A stretch of DNA of 28,055 nucleotides from Pseudomonadota bacterium (GTDB taxonomy: Bacteria > Pseudomonadota > Gammaproteobacteria > Xanthomonadales > Xanthomonadaceae): contig JAEWFT010000037.1 in NCBI GenBank assembly GCA_023388715.1, forward strand, positions 1 to 28,055. The letters run 5' to 3'. The notes under the pieces are model-generated. The model did not search any database. It had not been told where the DNA came from and saw nothing but the letters and a program-made list of their open reading frames with translations. Shown here piece after piece: positions 14,525 to 23,512 of this stretch. The position numbers were made by a program, and so were the translations under genes. How positions within the stretch are numbered: position 1 is the stretch's first letter; every line of letters starts with the position of its first letter.

Positions 14525-15934
14525 ATGCCCAATGAACACGTCGAAAAGCTGATCAGGGACCACAAGGTCGAGTACGTCGACCTGCGCTTCGCCGACATGC
14601 GCGGCATCGAGCACCACGTCACCTTCCCCGCCAGCATCGTCGACGACGCGCTGTTCGAGGACGGCAAGATGTTCGACGGCAGCTCGATTGCCGGCTGGAA
14701 GGGCATCAACGAGTCCGACATGGTGCTGCTGCCCGACCCGGCCAGCGCGTACATCGACCCGTTCTACGCCGATCCCACCCTGGTCATGGCCTGCGACATC
14801 CTCGACCCGGCGACCATGCAGGGCTACGGCCGCTGCCCGCGCGGGATCGCCAAGCGCGCGGAGGCCTTCCTCAAGTCCAGCGGGATCGCCGAGCAGGCCT
14901 TCTTCGGGCCGGAGCCGGAATACTTCATCTTTGATGGCGTGCGCTTCGGCAACGAGATGGGCCACACCTTCTTCCGGATCGATTCTGAGGAAGGCGCGTG
15001 GAACTCGGCGGCGAAGATGGACGGCCGCAACAGCGGCTACCGCCCGGGGGTGAAGGGCGGCTATTTCCCGGTGCCGCCGACCGATTCGCTGCACGACATC
15101 CGCGGCGAGATGTGCCGCACCCTGGAGCAGGTCGGGATCGAGGTCGAGGTGCACCACCACGAGGTCGCGACCGCCGGCCAGTGCGAGATCGGCACCAAGT
15201 TCAACTCGCTGGTGCGCAAGGCCGACGAGCTGATGATGACCAAGTACATCATCCGCAACGTCGCCCATCGCAACGGCAAGACTGCCACCTTCATGCCCAA
15301 GCCGATCGTCGGCGACAACGGCAGCGGCATGCACGTGCACCAGTCGCTGACCAAGGGCGGGCAGAACCTGTTCTCGGGCGACGGCTACGGCGGCCTGAGC
15401 CAGCTGGCGCTGTGGTACATCGGCGGCATCTTCAAGCACGCGCGCGCGCTCAATGCGTTCACCAATTCCGGCACCAACAGCTACAAGCGGCTGGTGCCGG
15501 GCTTCGAGGCACCGGTGATGCTGGCCTACTCGGCGCGCAACCGCTCGGCCTCGTGCCGGATCCCGTGGGTGGCCAACCCGAAGGCGCGCCGCATCGAGAT
15601 CCGCTTCCCGGACGCGCTGCAGTCGGGTTACCTGACGTTTGCCGCGCTGATGATGGCGGGGCTGGACGGCATCCGGAACCAGATCGATCCCGGCGCGCCC
15701 AGCGACAAGGACCTGTACGACCTGCCGCCCGAGGAGGAGAAGGACATCCCGCAGGTGTGCGCCAGCCTCGACCAGGCGCTGGAGGCGCTGGACAAGGACC
15801 GCGACTTCCTCAAGGCCGGCGGCGTGTTCTCCGATGACTTCATCGACGGCTACATCGCGCTGAAGATGAAGGAAGTCACCGCGTTCCGCGCGGCGACCCA
15901 TCCGCTCGAATACCAGATGTACTACGCCAGCTGA
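14525..15934 (+). CDS. glnA: Glutamine synthetase type I
   Basis: The 469-aa enzyme condenses glutamate and ammonia to glutamine with ATP, the main route of ammonia assimilation; it acts as a cytoplasmic dodecamer. Family landmarks in order: 'MFDGSSIAGWKGINESDM' (residues 50-67), 'FFGPEPEYFIFD' near 128-139, 'GSGMHVHQSL' near 265, 'NRSASCRIP' near 340 and the adenylylation loop 'DKDLYDLPPEE' with Tyr398. The tyrosine places it in the GSI-beta class, whose activity is lowered by GlnE-mediated adenylylation. The length is standard. A short GGA precedes the ATG. Transcription is very probably from the sigma-54 promoter at 14476-14490 with NtrC and IHF; the activator genes ntrBC lie about 3.5 kb downstream. 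No PII or amtB gene follows directly. Confidence 0.98.
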   Translation: MPNEHVEKLIRDHKVEYVDLRFADMRGIEHHVTFPASIVDDALFEDGKMFDGSSIAGWKGINESDMVLLPDPASAYIDPFYADPTLVMACDILDPATMQGYGRCPRGIAKRAEAFLKSSGIAEQAFFGPEPEYFIFDGVRFGNEMGHTFFRIDSEEGAWNSAAKMDGRNSGYRPGVKGGYFPVPPTDSLHDIRGEMCRTLEQVGIEVEVHHHEVATAGQCEIGTKFNSLVRKADELMMTKYIIRNVAHRNGKTATFMPKPIVGDNGSGMHVHQSLTKGGQNLFSGDGYGGLSQLALWYIGGIFKHARALNAFTNSGTNSYKRLVPGFEAPVMLAYSARNRSASCRIPWVANPKARRIEIRFPDALQSGYLTFAALMMAGLDGIRNQIDPGAPSDKDLYDLPPEEEKDIPQVCASLDQALEALDKDRDFLKAGGVFSDDFIDGYIALKMKEVTAFRAATHPLEYQMYYAS

Positions 15935-15938
15935 TGGC

Positions 15939-15972
15939 GCAAGGCGGGCGGCGCGGTGCCGCCCGCCCTTGC
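15939..15972 (+). terminator. Long GC hairpin after glnA
   Basis: GCAAGGCGGGCGGC at 15939-15952 pairs with GCCGCCCGCCCTTGC at 15958-15972, with one bulged C and a five-base loop. It begins four bases after the glnA stop. No U-run follows, so it may end transcription inefficiently or protect the glnA mRNA 3' end. It lies before the amiD gene. Confidence 0.65.
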
Positions 15973-16003
15973 ATTCGCCGGCCATCGCCGGTGCAATGCG
16001 GGG

Positions 16004-16753
16004 ATGACGCGATGGCTGATCCCCTGCGCGCTGGTGCTGGCGCTGGCCGCCTGCACGGCGCAACCCGTGCGCAACCCGCTGGCGGAATGGGTGCCATCGC
16101 CCAACTTCGACGCGCGCAGGCCTGTGGCGATCGTGATCCACGCCACCGAGCAGCGCTCGGCCGAGGAAAGCCTGAGGACGTTGCGCAGCGCCAATCGCGG
16201 CGGCCGGGTCAGTTCGCATTACCTGATCGGCGACGACGGTCGCCTCTACCAGCTGGTCGCCGATGGCGCGCGCGCCTGGCATGCCGGCGCCGGCCGCTGG
16301 GGCACCCTGGTGGATCTCAATTCCACCTCGATCGGGATCGAGATCGACAACGAACGGGGCGAGCCCTACACCGAGGCGCAGATCGCGACCCTGCTGCACC
16401 TGCTGGACGACCTGGCCACGCGTTTTAGCATCCCGCGCACGCAGGTCATCGCGCACGCGGACATGGCGCCGACGCGCAAGGTCGACCCTGGCCCGCTGTT
16501 CCCGTGGAAGCGCCTGGCCGAGGCCGGTTTCGGGCTGTGGCCCGACGGTGTACTGGTGGATCCGCCCCCCGGTTTCGACCCTTGGCTGGCGATGGCGGTG
16601 ATCGGCTATCCGCTGGAGGATCGCGCGGCCGCGGTGCGCGCGTTCCAGCGGCACTATCGCGGGCACGAGCCCGGCGACGACCCCGCCGCCACCTTCAGCG
16701 CCGAGGACCTGCGCATCCTGCATGCGCTGCAACGGCTGCGGCTGGGACAGTAG
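16004..16753 (+). CDS. amiD: N-acetylmuramoyl-L-alanine amidase, AmiD-type lipoprotein
   Basis: The 249-aa protein starts with a lipoprotein signal ending LAAC (Cys17), followed by Thr, compatible with the outer membrane. An Amidase_2 domain covers about residues 38-175. The zinc ligands are present as His46 in 'VIHATEQ', His151 in 'VIAHADMAP' and Asp161 in 'KVDPGPLFPW', nearly the same numbering as in E. coli AmiD. From about residue 180 a second part resembles the C-terminal peptidoglycan-binding helix bundle ('AAAVRAFQRHYRG'). The enzyme cuts the bond between N-acetylmuramic acid and L-alanine in murein and its fragments. ATG at 16004 was chosen for the signal peptide; an upstream in-frame GTG at 15956 lies inside the glnA hairpin. 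Its TAG overlaps the next GTG start by one base. Confidence 0.92.
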   Translation: MTRWLIPCALVLALAACTAQPVRNPLAEWVPSPNFDARRPVAIVIHATEQRSAEESLRTLRSANRGGRVSSHYLIGDDGRLYQLVADGARAWHAGAGRWGTLVDLNSTSIGIEIDNERGEPYTEAQIATLLHLLDDLATRFSIPRTQVIAHADMAPTRKVDPGPLFPWKRLAEAGFGLWPDGVLVDPPPGFDPWLAMAVIGYPLEDRAAAVRAFQRHYRGHEPGDDPAATFSAEDLRILHALQRLRLGQ

Positions 16754-17541
16754 TGCCGCCCGCCGCCCGCGGCGGGGGATCCTCCGCACCCACCCGCTTC
16801 ATGATCGCCTGCGCGGCGCGCACCGGCAGCACGATGCTGGTGCGGACGCTGCGTGGGCACCCCGACCTGGTCATGCATGGCGAGGTATGGGGCGACACCA
16901 TGGTCGGCCTCGACGGGCCATTGGCCGCGGCATGCGCCGACCCCGCCACCCACGCCGAACTGGAGGCGCTGCGCTTCCGTGACCCCGTGGCGGCACTCGA
17001 GCGGTTCATGGAAGCGCACGGCGCCCGCGCGGTAGGCTTCAAGCTCAAGTTCGACGAGCTGGTGCGTGCGCAGTGGGCGCCGCTGCGCGCGCTCCTGGAA
17101 GCGGACGAGCGCCTGGGTATCGTCTTCCTGCACCGACGCGACCTGTTACGGCGTTACCTCTCGCATCAGGTGGTCCTGCGCCAGACCGGGGTGACCGTGG
17201 TGGCGGCCGGGGCCACCCCGCCGCCGGTGCAGCCGTTCGCGATCGACGTCGATGATCTCCTGCGCGATATCGTGCAGACGCGCGCGCGCACCCATGCGTT
17301 CGAACGCTCATTCGCCGCGCATCCTTGCCTGCATGTCGATTACGAGTCGCTGGCCGCCGATCCGCAGGAGGAGTGCGCGCGCGTCTATCGCTTCCTCGGC
17401 CTCGATTCGCGTCCGGTCCGGGTGGCCACCGAGAAGATCGTGCGCCAGTCGCCCTACGAGTTGATCCTCAACCATGACGAGGTGCGGGCCGCGCTGGTCG
17501 CGGCAGGCGAAGACGACTCAGCGGGCGACGCCGCCCAGTAG
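16753..17541 (+). CDS. Sulfotransferase-family protein
   Basis: The 262-aa product contains a 5'-phosphosulfate-binding loop near its start, 'CAARTGSTMLVRTLRGHPD' (about residues 20-38), and a likely 3'-phosphate-binding stretch 'LHRRDLLRRYLSHQV' near 125-139, as in PAPS-dependent sulfotransferases. 'HVDYESLAADPQEECARVYRFLGL' (about 197-220) is also typical of this fold. The family moves sulfate from PAPS to sugars, lipids or other small molecules; the acceptor here is unknown. The start is uncertain: GTG at 16753 overlaps the amiD stop (TAGTG) and keeps the residues before the loop, while ATG at 16801 would leave the loop at the very N-terminus. The last 24 bases overlap the 3' end of the convergent M23 gene. 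Confidence 0.8.
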   Translation: MPPAARGGGSSAPTRFMIACAARTGSTMLVRTLRGHPDLVMHGEVWGDTMVGLDGPLAAACADPATHAELEALRFRDPVAALERFMEAHGARAVGFKLKFDELVRAQWAPLRALLEADERLGIVFLHRRDLLRRYLSHQVVLRQTGVTVVAAGATPPPVQPFAIDVDDLLRDIVQTRARTHAFERSFAAHPCLHVDYESLAADPQEECARVYRFLGLDSRPVRVATEKIVRQSPYELILNHDEVRAALVAAGEDDSAGDAAQ

Positions 17542-18237
17542 CGGGTAGGGATTGATCGCCGTGCCCTCGTACCAGCGCTGTTCCGGGCCGAGCTGGAAGA
17601 TCGCGAAGTGCAGGTGCGGGGCATCGGGGTTGGCGTTGCCGGTGCTGCCGACGTAGCCGATCACCTGTCCGCGGCGCACCGATTGCCGTTCGGCGATTCC
17701 CGGGGCATAGCCCTGCAGGTGCGCGTAGTAGTAGGCCAGCGTGCGCTCGGCGTTGAACTGGTAGAGCGTCAGCCCGCCAAGCTCGCTGTCGAACAGCTTC
17801 TCGATGGTGCCGTCGGCCACCGCCAGCACCGGCGTTCCGGCGGGAGCCATGATGTCGATCGCATCATGCACGCGGCCGCCACTGCGGGCGTCGCTGAAGG
17901 TGTCGAGCAGCTGGCTCGCGGCGATCCCCTGCACCGGGAGCAGCAGGCCGCCTGCGGCAACCCGCGCGCCGGCGCCGGTCGCCCGCACCACCGGCGCGCC
18001 GAGCACCGGTCCACTGTCCAGCGCGTCTTCCGATTGCGGGCGGGTCGGGCTGGGCGTGGCCCGCACCAGCGCCCGGCGACTGGCGGTCGGCGTCGCACTG
18101 CCGTCGCCGTCGACGGCGGGCGTATCGGCGCCGCGGGTCATCGCGTAGTACATGCCGTTGGCGCCCAGCAGCGCGCCCAGCAGCAACAGAAGGGCGCCCC
18201 GAAGCAGGCGGGGACGCCCGGTGCGGTCGCGCGCCAT
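17518..18237 (-). CDS. M23-family metallopeptidase (LytM-type), membrane-anchored
   Basis: The 239-aa protein has a single N-terminal hydrophobic segment (residues 12-31) after a basic start, which should anchor it in the inner membrane facing the periplasm. A linker of about 70 residues rich in Thr/Pro/Ala follows. The M23 domain runs from about residue 105 to 215, with the zinc ligands His124 and Asp128 in 'RVHDAIDIMAP', the conserved His173 in 'YYAHLQGY', and His208 and His210 in 'PHLHFAIF'. All catalytic positions are intact, so it is probably an active peptidoglycan endopeptidase and not a degenerate EnvC-type activator. It starts six bases after the upstream L,D-transpeptidase gene, in the same operon, with GGAATAA before the ATG. 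Confidence 0.9.
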   Translation of the reverse strand: MARDRTGRPRLLRGALLLLLGALLGANGMYYAMTRGADTPAVDGDGSATPTASRRALVRATPSPTRPQSEDALDSGPVLGAPVVRATGAGARVAAGGLLLPVQGIAASQLLDTFSDARSGGRVHDAIDIMAPAGTPVLAVADGTIEKLFDSELGGLTLYQFNAERTLAYYYAHLQGYAPGIAERQSVRRGQVIGYVGSTGNANPDAPHLHFAIFQLGPEQRWYEGTAINPYPLLGGVAR

Positions 18238-18243
18238 CGCGGC

Positions 18244-19377
18244 TTATTCCTGGAACGTGACCGGGGTGCCGACCTCGACCGCGGTCGCCACCGCCTGCGC
18301 GGCGAAATTGGTCAGCCGCACGCACCCGCTGGACTGGGTGCGGCTGATGTGGCCGGGTTCGGGCGTGCCATGGATGCCGTAATGCTGCTTGTTGATGCCC
18401 ATCCACACGATGCCGACCGGGCCGTTGGGGCCGGGCGGCAGGGTGGCGGGCTTGGCGTCCTTCGGCTGCCCGACCAGGATCTCGGGGTTATAGCGGTAAT
18501 CCGGGTCCTGCACGACCGAGGTCAGCTTCCACTCGCCGATCGGCAGCGGGAACTGCGAGGAGCCGGTCGATGCCGGGAACTGCGCGAACAGCTTTCCGTC
18601 CGCATCCAGCAGCTGCAGCGCCGCCTCGGACTTGTCGACCACGATCCGGCTCGCCTTGGGCAGCGATTGCGCCGGGCGCGTGTAGGGGACGACGAGGGTG
18701 GTGCCGGCCTTGCCGAAATCGGCGCCCGGGTTGAGCGCGCGCAGCAGCTCGGGCTTGGCGTTGTAGCGCTCGCCCAGCATCTCCAGCAAGGTCTCGTAGA
18801 CGATGCGGTCCATCTTCGCCTTGTCCTCGGCGCGCTCGGGAGTGGGTGCGTACGGACCGTCGATGTCCTTCTGGGTCAGCGCGTAGGTCATGAGCACCGG
18901 CGCGCTGTCCTTGTTCAGTTCGGCCCAGGTGGCGGTGTCCAGTTCCCCGCTCACGGTCAGGCCGCGGTGCTTCTGGAACGCGCGCACGGCCTTGGCCACG
19001 TTCATGCCTGCCTTGCCATCGATCTCGCCGGTGGAAAAATGCTGGCGCAGCAGCAGCACCTGCGCGCGCAACACGCCTTCCATGCCGGTGGTGGTGGCGG
19101 CATCGTTGGCCTTGTGGTCGGGGGCGGCGACCGGCGCGTGCGCCTCGTCCATCGGCTCGAGCGGCGAACCGTCGGGACCCACGCCAAGCGCGGCCACCGG
19201 CTGCGGGCCCAGCACCGGCTCGCTGCCCAGCGCACTGGCGGGCGCCACGTCGGCTGCGCCCGGCGCGGCGTCGGCGGGGGCCGGCGCGGTGGCGGCAGCT
19301 GCGGGAGCGGGCGACTGCGCGGTGCAGCCGGCGAGGATCATCGCCATGGCGATGCAGGTGGGGCGCAGCAGGGTCAT
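18244..19377 (-). CDS. L,D-transpeptidase lipoprotein with peptidoglycan-binding domain
   Basis: The 377-aa protein starts with a lipoprotein signal ending LAGC (Cys18) and an Ala/Pro-rich linker of about 70 residues. A PG_binding_1-like domain lies near residues 98-157, with 'EIDGKAGMNVAKAVRAFQKHRGL'. A LysM-like stretch then follows ('LEMLGERYNAKPELLRALNPGADF' near 196-219), and a C-terminal YkuD domain from about 243. The catalytic signature is 'HYGIHGTPEPG' with His336 and 'SSGCVRLTN' with Cys352. This domain order is that of ErfK/YbiS/YcfS-type L,D-transpeptidases, which crosslink murein or attach lipoprotein to it. It is co-transcribed with the M23 peptidase six bases downstream. GGAG precedes the ATG. 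It is the third L,D-transpeptidase in the window and the only one with binding modules. Confidence 0.92.
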   Translation of the reverse strand: MTLLRPTCIAMAMILAGCTAQSPAPAAAATAPAPADAAPGAADVAPASALGSEPVLGPQPVAALGVGPDGSPLEPMDEAHAPVAAPDHKANDAATTTGMEGVLRAQVLLLRQHFSTGEIDGKAGMNVAKAVRAFQKHRGLTVSGELDTATWAELNKDSAPVLMTYALTQKDIDGPYAPTPERAEDKAKMDRIVYETLLEMLGERYNAKPELLRALNPGADFGKAGTTLVVPYTRPAQSLPKASRIVVDKSEAALQLLDADGKLFAQFPASTGSSQFPLPIGEWKLTSVVQDPDYRYNPEILVGQPKDAKPATLPPGPNGPVGIVWMGINKQHYGIHGTPEPGHISRTQSSGCVRLTNFAAQAVATAVEVGTPVTFQE

Positions 19378-19454
19378 GGCGACTCCGGATCGGGGGACTA
19401 GCGGCGATCGTGCGGAGGAGCGCTTCGCGGCAATGTGAACGCGCGGGCAGCCGA

Positions 19455-19473
19455 TTGCACTAGATTAGTGCAA
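19455..19473. promoter_or_regulatory. Perfect NtrC-type palindrome at the ntrB start codon
   Basis: TTGCACTA-GAT-TAGTGCAA is a perfect inverted repeat containing TGCACT-N5-AGTGCA, which matches the NtrC dyad consensus at 5 of 6 positions in each half. Its last base is the A of the ntrB ATG (19473). Inside it, TAGATT at 19461-19466 could serve as a -10 element that places the transcription start on the ATG itself. Bound NtrC would cover the promoter and repress. Confidence 0.7.
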
Positions 19474-20505
19474 TGGTCGCCACCGTCATCGCCGATTCAG
19501 TCCTGGAGGAGCTGGCCACCCCGGTCCTGCGGCTGGATGCGGCCGGAAGGGTGCGCGAGGCCAGTTCCGCCTTGGCCGCCTGGCTTGGTGTCAGCCGGCG
19601 GCGGCTTCCGGGCATGGAGGCCGCTGCGCTGGAACGCGATGGCGAGCAGCTGGCGCGTGCGCTGGCGCACGGCGGCGACCGGGTGCTGCGCCTGCGGCGG
19701 GTGGGGCTCGCCTTCCCCGGGCAGGAGCCGCTGCGCTTCGCCGACCTGTGGCTAAATCCGGCCGAGGATGGCTGGTGGCTGGAGGTGCATCCGGTCGACG
19801 AATTCCCCGGCGGCGATCCCGCCGAGATGTTGCCGGCCGCGCTGAGCGCCTCGCTCAAGGGGCTGGCGCATGAATTGCGCAATCCGCTGGTCGGGATCAA
19901 GGGCGCGGCGCAGCTGCTGGCACGGCGGGTGGATGCGCCCGGCCGGGAGCTCACCGCGATCATCGAAAGCGAAGTCGGGCGCCTGGCCGCGCTGGTCGAT
20001 GGCCTGCTGAATCCCGCGCCGCCGCGCGCGTTCCAGCCCCTCAACATCCACGCCGTGCTGGAGCGGGTGCTGCGCCTGGCGGAGGCCGAGGCCGGCTGGA
20101 CGGTGCGCCTGCAGCGCGATTACGACCCGTCGCTGCCACCGCTGGCGGGCGACGCCGACCGCCTCACGCAGGCGGTCTGGAACCTGGTGCGCAATGCGAT
20201 CGACGCCGGCGCCGGCGCGGTGCAGTTGCGCACGCGCGCCGAGCGCGGCCTGCGCATCGGCGAGGAGATCCATCCGCTGGCCCTGCGCCTGGAGGTCGCC
20301 GACGACGGCCGCGGGGTCCCGCCCGAGTTGACCGAGCAGCTGTTCCTGCCGCTGGTCAGTGGCCGCGCCGACGGCACCGGGCTCGGACTGGCGCTGGCGC
20401 AGCAGGTGGCGCGCGAGCACCGCGGCGCCCTCAGCTATCGCTCGCGGCCGGGGCACACGGTATTCACCCTGTTGCTGCCGCTGCTGGCCGATGCGGAGGC
20501 CGCCG

Positions 20506-20513
<8 letters not shown>
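19473..20513 (+). CDS. ntrB: Nitrogen regulation sensor histidine kinase NtrB
   Basis: The 346-aa cytoplasmic protein has a PAS-like N-terminal domain (residues 8-110, 'LEELATPVLRLDAAGRVREAS') and no membrane segments. The phosphoacceptor H-box is 'KGLAHELRNPLVGIKGAAQLL' with His133, followed by an N-box ('WNLVRNAIDAGA'), a D-box ('DDGRGVP') and a G-box ('GTGLGLALAQQVA'). This is NtrB (GlnL), which phosphorylates NtrC when nitrogen is limiting and dephosphorylates it under PII control. The ATG at 19473 is the only sensible start: no in-frame alternative with a ribosome-binding site exists nearby, and no Shine-Dalgarno sequence precedes it, so the mRNA may be leaderless. It overlaps ntrC by eight bases. 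No glnB/glnK gene is seen in the window. Confidence 0.94.
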
Positions 20514-21924
<1,411 letters not shown>

Positions 21925-21927
21925 CGT

Positions 21928-21946
21928 CCTTCATCGCCGCTGAAGG
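21928..21946 (+). repeat. Small hairpin after ntrC
   Basis: CCTTCA at 21928-21933 pairs with TGAAGG at 21941-21946 around a seven-base loop, starting three bases after the ntrC stop. The following GGTGGCGGCCACC (21945-21957) is itself a dyad. No U-run follows, so termination is only possible. Confidence 0.35.
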
Positions 21947-21992
21947 TGGCGGCCACCAGACTTTCCGGCTGCCACCCACTCCGGAGCCCCCC

Positions 21993-22562
21993 ATGACCCA
22001 TCGCCATGCCGGCCACCTCGTCCTCGCCCTTGCCTGCGGCGCCGGCCTGTCCGCCTGCGCCACCACCGTTCCCGCTACCAGCGCGCCCGCCGCGACGGCG
22101 AGCACCGCGTCGGAAGCGGTCGTGCGGCTTGCGCCCGCCTCCGGAAGCCTGGTGAGCGGCACCCTGAGCCTGCGGCCGATGGGCAATGGCGTGCACATCA
22201 CCGGCGAGGTCGGCGGCCTCAAGCCCGGCGGCAGCCACGGCTTCCACATCCACGAGAAGGGCGATTGCAGCGCCGTCGATGCCAGCAGTGCGGGCGGCCA
22301 CTTCAACCCGACCGCGCAGCCGCACGGGCGCGCCGGCCAGGGCGCCCACCACGCCGGCGATGCCGACAACCTCGTCGCCGACGCCAAGGGCGTGGCACGG
22401 GTCAATGCCCACCAGTCCGGGGTAATGCTCGGCGGCGGCGCGGCCAGCGACATCGCCGGCCGGGCTGTGATCGTGCACGCGCAGCCGGACGACTACACCA
22501 CCCAGCCGACCGGCAATGCGGGCGGACGAATCGCCTGCGGGGTGATCACCGTCACCCGCTGA
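21993..22562 (+). CDS. sodC: Cu,Zn superoxide dismutase, lipoprotein form
   Basis: The 189-aa protein carries a lipoprotein signal ending LSAC (Cys22) and a Thr/Ala-rich linker. The SodC core begins near residue 45. Metal and structural motifs are visible: 'HGFHIHEKGDC' at 82-92 (copper ligands His85 and His87 and a disulfide Cys), 'GGHFNPTAQPHG' (zinc/copper bridge His), 'GDADNL' and, near the end, 'GNAGGRIACGVI' with the second disulfide Cys and conserved Arg. SodC converts superoxide to hydrogen peroxide and oxygen in the periplasm; here it should be tethered to the outer membrane. ATG at 21993 follows GGAG. The longer open frame upstream only shadows ntrC. It converges with the unrecognised gene at 22566, three bases apart. 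Confidence 0.93.
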   Translation: MTHRHAGHLVLALACGAGLSACATTVPATSAPAATASTASEAVVRLAPASGSLVSGTLSLRPMGNGVHITGEVGGLKPGGSHGFHIHEKGDCSAVDASSAGGHFNPTAQPHGRAGQGAHHAGDADNLVADAKGVARVNAHQSGVMLGGGAASDIAGRAVIVHAQPDDYTTQPTGNAGGRIACGVITVTR

Positions 22563-22565
22563 GCG

Positions 22566-23429
22566 TCAGCGCAGGCAGTCCCCGCTGCCATCCGGGCAAT
22601 GCACGAACTGCACTGGCACGCCGTGCGCGGCCAGGACGGCGGCGAATTGCCTCTGCCGTGCCTGGAACATCTCGAAGCCACGCGCGAGCCGCGCCGGGTG
22701 CGCCTCGGCCGGGCTGTAGCGTGCACGCCATCCCTGCGGATCCATCAGCGCGATGCGCACCTCCCCGTCCGCGTAACGCGCCAGGGGTTCCGGGCCGGCA
22801 TCCAGCCAGGCTTCGGCCTGCGGTTCCAGCAGGGCCACCTGCAGCAGCGACCACAGCGGCGCCAGGCCGACGTTCTGGTATTGCAGCGCGATCATCGCCG
22901 CGAGGTCGTGCAGGCTGAGCAGGCGGGCGTGCTCGACCTGCGCGCCCAGCCCGTCCTGCAGCACCAGCGCAAGGTCCGCGCCGGCCATGCCACGGTCCAG
23001 CAACACGTCCTCGAGCAGGCCACCGGCGTCCGCGGCGCCCTCGCCCTGCAACACGAACGGCAGCACCCGCAGGCCACCGCCGGCGAGGTCGGGATCGCAC
23101 CCTAGCGGCAACGGCACCTCGCCTGCGGCATCCGCGCCGAAGCCGACCACGCGCGGTCCCTGCGCGCGACCGGGGGCGCGTTGCAGCAGCTCGATCGCGC
23201 GCTGGTGCAGCGGCCAGCCGGGGCGCAGCGCTTGGGCCGGGTCGAAATGCGCGCCCAGCAGGGCCAGCTCGCAGGTACTGGCGGCGTCCGCGAGTTTGGC
23301 AAGGTCGCGCCCCAGCATGGCGGCGATGTCGCCGGCGTCCCCGGCCGGCAGCGCCGCGCGCAGTGGCGCGATGCCGTCGCGCAGTTCCAGGGCGATCACG
23401 CCACGGAAGGCGGTGGCCGGTGTCGTCAT
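22566..23429 (-). CDS. Unrecognised protein (287 aa)
   Basis: I do not recognise this protein. It is Ala/Leu/Gly-rich with a strongly hydrophobic/acidic middle ('RVLPFVLQGEGAADAGG', 'LALVLQDGLGAQVEHARLL') and no signal peptide or membrane helix that I can see. Its C-terminus has two cysteines, in 'VHCPDGSGDCLR', and 'MDPQGWRARYSPAEAHPARLARGFEMF' near residue 232 looks like a conserved helix region. No nucleotide-binding, zinc or catalytic motif is evident. The codon use fits neighbouring genes, so it is a real and native gene. It is divergent from the FadI-like thiolase (83 bases between starts) and convergent with sodC, three bases apart. ATG at 23429 has no strong Shine-Dalgarno site. Confidence 0.75.
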   Translation of the reverse strand: MTTPATAFRGVIALELRDGIAPLRAALPAGDAGDIAAMLGRDLAKLADAASTCELALLGAHFDPAQALRPGWPLHQRAIELLQRAPGRAQGPRVVGFGADAAGEVPLPLGCDPDLAGGGLRVLPFVLQGEGAADAGGLLEDVLLDRGMAGADLALVLQDGLGAQVEHARLLSLHDLAAMIALQYQNVGLAPLWSLLQVALLEPQAEAWLDAGPEPLARYADGEVRIALMDPQGWRARYSPAEAHPARLARGFEMFQARQRQFAAVLAAHGVPVQFVHCPDGSGDCLR

Positions 23430-23462
23430 GCGATGTCGAGCTTATGTTCGGAGGGGCGGCGT

Positions 23463-23495
23463 TACACTCGGGACATTATGCCCGCCGCGGCGGGC
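23463..23495 (+). promoter_or_regulatory. Putative -10 and perfect palindrome upstream of the thiolase
   Basis: TACACT at 23463-23468 is a fair -10 hexamer, without a matching -35. GCCCGCCGCGGCGGGC at 23480-23495 is a perfect 16-base palindrome between it and the GAGGTGA ribosome-binding site at 23503-23509. It could be an operator or an mRNA hairpin in the 5' leader. Confidence 0.4.
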
Positions 23496-23512
23496 CAGCC
23501 TGAGGTGAGCCC

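Noticed and set aside
16504..16752. N-terminal extension of the sulfotransferase frame over the end of amiD
   Set aside because: It overlaps the coding end of amiD and adds no recognisable sequence; the GTG at 16753 or ATG at 16801 fit the P-loop position better.
14468..16789. 773-codon open frame antisense to glnA and amiD
   Set aside because: It is a shadow of two well-identified genes and crosses the sigma-54 promoter and terminator-like hairpin.
15935..19472. The cell-wall block as a mobile island
   Set aside because: No integrase, tRNA, direct repeats or shift in base composition were seen at its edges.
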